This document shows, in pieces, positions 17,046 through 21,067 of a stretch of 21,067 bases of DNA; within the stretch, counting starts at the first letter, position 1; each line of letters begins with the position of its first letter. The notes beneath the pieces were generated by a model that was not told the origin of the DNA, ran no database searches, and worked only from the letters and a program-made list of their open reading frames with translations. The DNA comes from Priapulus caudatus (Eukaryota; Priapulida; Priapulimorpha; Priapulimorphida; Priapulidae). Where the stretch lies: NCBI RefSeq assembly GCF_000485595.1, contig NW_014579654.1, positions 1-21,067 on the forward strand. The letters are read 5' to 3'. Both the position numbers and the translations under genes were made by a program.

Positions 17046-20000
17046 AGCAGTTCGGTTATCCCAGCAGCTGTTCAAATAAGTCGTTGAATAAGATGCGCAT
17101 TTAGCATATTAGTTTCTAAACTGATTATCAGGACTCCTATGCTGTACTATATGCAGTTTAGAAACTTATCCTCTTATTTCTTATACTTCTCCCTTATTTT
17201 TTAGGGCTCATTAACAATTCATTCTGTTGTGCGTTTCATTATATCGACCGGGGATACGGAGTGGAGACCGATTTGTATCAGTTTCTGCACGGCGTAAAAA
17301 ATACTCCCACCCACTTCCTCTACTTCTCGGTTAAATACATAATGTAGGGTTTTCCACGTCCCGGTTCGGCCTTTCTATTCACGATTCATGTAAATTTACG
17401 GATATTTTTTCAAGGGTGTAGGATAATTAACCATGGTCCATTCCGCATCCCAAAGTAAATCCGTTTCCGGATTCCTATACTAGCCGGCATGCATGCTAAT
17501 ATGCGTGTTGCTATCAGGCGCCAACTTGTCATATCAATTAATACTATAGCTGCATATCAGCCAAAGACAAGTTGTCGTGACTGTACTTGGCATGTCGCGT
17601 GTGGGCGCAAAGCAACTATTGAAAACGCGCTCTGGAAAAGATGCTGTCGGGATCTTGTTGCCGATAGGGTGGAGGGCGAAGTGTTAAGGTAGCCTGACTA
17701 AGGCGTCGTGCGGCACGCGCATCTCGCATGGGATTTTTCTTAATCCAAAAAAAAAAATTCCCAAAATTCAAAAAGCGCGTTATAACGCCGCGCGCCTGTT
17801 TATCAGGCACACTAACATATATGCTACGACGCCAATTGTACGCTGTACCCACCGCAAGCCACGGCTGAGACTCGTGCCTGCGCACCGGAGCGTGAAGTGT
17901 CTGCTCAGCAGTGAATCTCACCCCCCCGCACGTTACTTTCATTGCCTGAGCCGGAGCGTGAGTGTCGTGCTCAGTAGGAAATCTACACCCCGCACCCGGT
18001 GAGCTTCGTGCTGATTCCGCGTACGCTTTCGCTCTTTCTGCGTGAAACTCGTCAGTGAACCCATGCCAGTTTGTGCATGTAATAGCTCTATACGAGCCTG
18101 CTTTGTCGTTGAGGTGCGCAACATACTGCCACGTATAATATAGCACAGTCGTGTGGTATGCTCCGCAGCATACTGGTAGTACACTGTCGTTTAATGCCAT
18201 TTACGAGACAGCTCATAGCGTAATAGTTTTTGAGAAGGGTCGTTGTCCGTACTAATGGGGCATATAATGAGACGCGCGAGGTAACCTATCTGATGATGGT
18301 AGGGTTTATATGGTGTTAGGGTTGAGGGGTTAGGGGTAGGCGTAGGCGACATACTCGCCGACAGCCGTTGGGTACACTAGAAATCGACACGACCTATCAG
18401 CAATAGTTTTTCCGGAATCGTGATGTCGATCGCGGATCAGATAACAGTAGTTATCAGATGCCCATACACGAGTAAAGGAAATGCACCTTTTTCATCCGGT
18501 TACATCTCACACACGCGCAACACATACACCAGTGCGTCCTATAGTTCGGCTATACACTGGCACTTTCTCTGGTTTAGTATGATACACGAATCAGAGTGAA
18601 GTTGAAGATGTTCGTGTTCTTTATTCGGCGGAACTCATGGGGATGGGTAAGTATGTCGTGGCCCCCAGTGAAACATATATGACTCCATTAGGACCATATT
18701 ATCAAACGCCATATATAGCTGGAGTTTGGCGCTATTTTACATTAGTTTATGCACGCCGATCTACGATGGTTTATTATGTATATTATACTGATGTTTGTTT
18801 TATTCTTTACTCAATTAGTTTACGGGGGACCCGTCAATAACGTTCACTTAGGCTGGAAAGTTGGAAGTTTCATGGCAAGCAGATAAGTAGAACTCACGCA
18901 ACATGTGTTTCGCCTGTCACGAATCTTCAGTGATGTGCTTTATCTATGAACAGCCTGTGATACTACTAAATCGTAGAATATCACTTGTAGTATTAGGGAA
19001 CAATTCTAGCAATTCCAAATTTTACTACAGTGACTTTTGCGAAGGTAGGCGATTATTGAGCGTCCTAACATTTCTTCCTTATGGACTGATTATTTCTCAT
19101 TCTTGCGCATTTGTTATCAATAGTATTAGTTTCAGCAAAATACGTGTTTGCTGTGATGGTGCTATCTTTGAAGCTTGACAGATCGCACTGCACGAACATT
19201 GGTGTCGTATGCAATCATTTTGATGGAGATGTTCTCATGTAGGCACCTGTCAGGCGAGTTGCGTCTTCTCTTTTGCATATGTCGAAATGTGTGCTGTACT
19301 GAGGTGTTGGTTCGTTAAAAACTAACATAACCTCCTACTACCACATGCAATTTAGAATGAACATCGTGAGATAGAACTTGTTTGGCACGTATACATCGCT
19401 TGGTGTGAGAATATACCTGCGATGTTTTCTGCCGACCTAACTATAAGTTGAATGTAAATGAATTGCTTACTTGAGTGACGTGATACTGCTTGAAGGGACT
19501 GAATTCTCTTTTAGGCTTTGATATATTGTTTGTTCTTTAGATATCAGGTTTACTTTCGTGATGAATCGGATTGGTTTATTTTGTTTTCCCCGCGTAACTA
19601 TCCTGTATATATAGTGTTTCGCATTGCTGCTAGAGTTGCGATTTTAAAGAGGGCAGAACTATATTCGATTTAGCTACTACAGTTACCCGAAAGTGGAATG
19701 AAAGCTGTAGGCATCCCAAAACTTAACCGTCATTGGAATAAATGTGCTAGAGTCACTATGTTTTCGAACAATATGTTCTCGTTCGTTAAATTGTATAATG
19801 TGCTTCCTCTTTCTCTCACAGCGTACCCTAACTCTGTCCTTTCACCTTGATCCCTCATCTCCAGCTCTACAGTTCCTATGTATTTAACTTGCGGCAAATC
19901 ATTCTTTATGCTGGGTCTGTAATGTGTGTAAGTTATGTTCTTGGTAGGCAAGTGTAGAACACTCGTATGTTGTTGAAAAATCGTAGAAATCGTGTGTCCC

Positions 20001-20107
20001 ATAATAAAATAAATTGTGACTTGAATGTAAGTTCCAGATTTAATTTCTTTTTAGTTTTGTTAAATAGCCGGTTGGTAATAGCGCGCATACGTATTTTTCG
20101 TCGAGGC

Positions 20108-20318
20108 TTTTTAACTTAGTTGAGCTTTAGCATATCGAGGCTTTAGCTGTAATCGAGGGGCTTTAGCTTAGTCGAGTCTTTAGACTTTGTCGTGCTTTAA
20201 CTTATTCCAGCTATTAGGGCTTTGTCAGTGCTTAGACGTAGTCGAGCTTTAGAATAGTCGAGCTTTAAGCTTAGATAATTGAGCTTTAAAGCAGTCACCC
20301 GCGCTTTAGCTTAGTCGT
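20108..20318 (-). repeat. 16-bp minisatellite, inverted copy with broken phase
   Basis: Read on the minus strand, it has the same 12 units in the same order as 12508-12699, including the diagnostic GAATAAGTTAAAGCAC unit 7. Most units have gained one to five bases, destroying the 16-bp phase. Insertions outnumber deletions. Confidence 0.85.
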
Positions 20319-21067
20319 CATATTACGCGTGTTTTTCAAACCGCGTGATTCTCGAATCGGCCGGTAATCAAGTGAGTTCGCTAGTTAGCCAAGGGTTGTA
20401 TCACGTCATCAGGTCACCGGTCATTGAGAAAATCGGTGAAATCTGCGAGTCGAGTGGCGCTCTCGGTTCAGTGCGTATATGTACATATATTCTGTGCATC
20501 GTGCAAAGCACGCGAAGGTCGCACGTGTACGCCACGCAGCGCACCAGAATACTGTAGGCATCACAACGACCCAATCGCATCGTATGTGCTACTGTGGCGT
20601 CGAAACTACTCGATAATGTTTTTCACAAATGACTAACCGCAAAATTCGTAGGCAGAAATTTGCGCCGCAAGCTGTACTTAGAACTCGCATATTAGGCTTT
20701 ACCAAAGGCATGCTGCCGTTTATTAGTCGCGAGCGGCGTACAGTAATAATAGAGATGGAAAGAATGTGTATGTGCTGTGTCAGTGTAAATGCGATACAGC
20801 CGCCGTATCAACGACGGTAGCAAGAAAATCCGGTATTAGCGTTGACGGAAGGCCAAAATGCGCGTCCAGAGAAATAAGGTATCTCAACAGAGTCGGTATT
20901 CTCAGTACAATACGCCGCTTCCCAAGACCCGGCCCTGAATAATTTGCCGTGCTTGAGAAATACGGATGCTCTTGGCCGCGCATTTCCTCGTGTGACACGC
21001 TAAATACCGGTATTTTGAAGCCCGCGTATCTTCATTCTCTCTGCACAACAACATAACGGAGGAGGAG

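Larger units (their letters stand above)
16910..21029 (-). repeat. Giant inverted repeat, right arm
   Basis: The reverse complement follows the left arm from end to end. By my anchors it is about 7% longer: the sum of paired coordinates falls from about 32847 at the outer edge to about 32560 at the inner edge, so extra bases accumulate fairly steadily. Differences are rich in one- or two-base insertions, including inside repeats that are perfectly phased in the left arm. This looks like either a degraded second copy or an uncorrected second sequencing pass. All frames here (for example 91 codons at 18903-19178) lack counterparts in the left arm and are rejected as genes. Confidence 0.9.

Noticed and set aside
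17616-18200. 194-codon minus-strand frame in the right arm
   Set aside because: It crosses the 67-bp tandem repeats, whose period is not a multiple of three. The left-arm equivalent is broken up into short frames, so coding is not conserved.

Overview
This is eukaryotic, almost certainly metazoan, genomic DNA. The evidence is a secreted-then-membrane-anchored immunoglobulin-superfamily receptor, long non-coding flanks, TTAGGG-type interstitial repeats, microsatellites and many short inverted-repeat transposons. The density of hairpin elements and the intronless receptor suggest a non-vertebrate, perhaps marine, animal. The phylum cannot be read from the sequence. There are no bacterial operons, and I saw no tRNA, rRNA or CRISPR array.

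Layout. 1-1390: AT-rich degenerate repeat, a small CpG-rich promoter-like patch and otherwise featureless DNA. 1393-3667: two GC-rich minisatellite arrays whose unit motifs are reverse complements of each other, on either side of a pyrimidine-rich spacer. 3713-6500: intergenic DNA with a dispersed repeat copy, one possible tail exon, one hairpin MITE and one inverted-repeat pair. 6515-8850: the only convincing gene, a 628-residue five-Ig-domain receptor in one uninterrupted reading frame. It has a nephrin/Kirrel-like organisation, one transmembrane helix and a C-terminal PDZ-ligand-like motif. Its likely promoter lies upstream and an AATAAA signal downstream. 8709-9075: dinucleotide and TCC microsatellites. 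9281-12050: a transposon-rich strip (a PIF/Harbinger-like element carrying TTAGGG repeats, and several palindromic MITEs). 11818-21029: a giant inverted repeat with arms of about 3.8 and 4.1 kb around a repeat-filled centre.

The most informative structures are: (1) a family of hairpin elements ending in CAGGAG...CTCCTG, found at four places, three with perfect 7-bp target duplications and all fitting ATNNNAT; (2) the giant inverted repeat. In the right arm of that repeat, a 12-unit minisatellite keeps its unit order but carries many phase-breaking insertions, so the arm may be a noisy second pass of one molecule built into the assembly rather than real DNA; (3) the intronless Ig receptor, with an internal two-domain duplication. 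I see no multi-gene system. The receptor stands alone in a bed of repeats.
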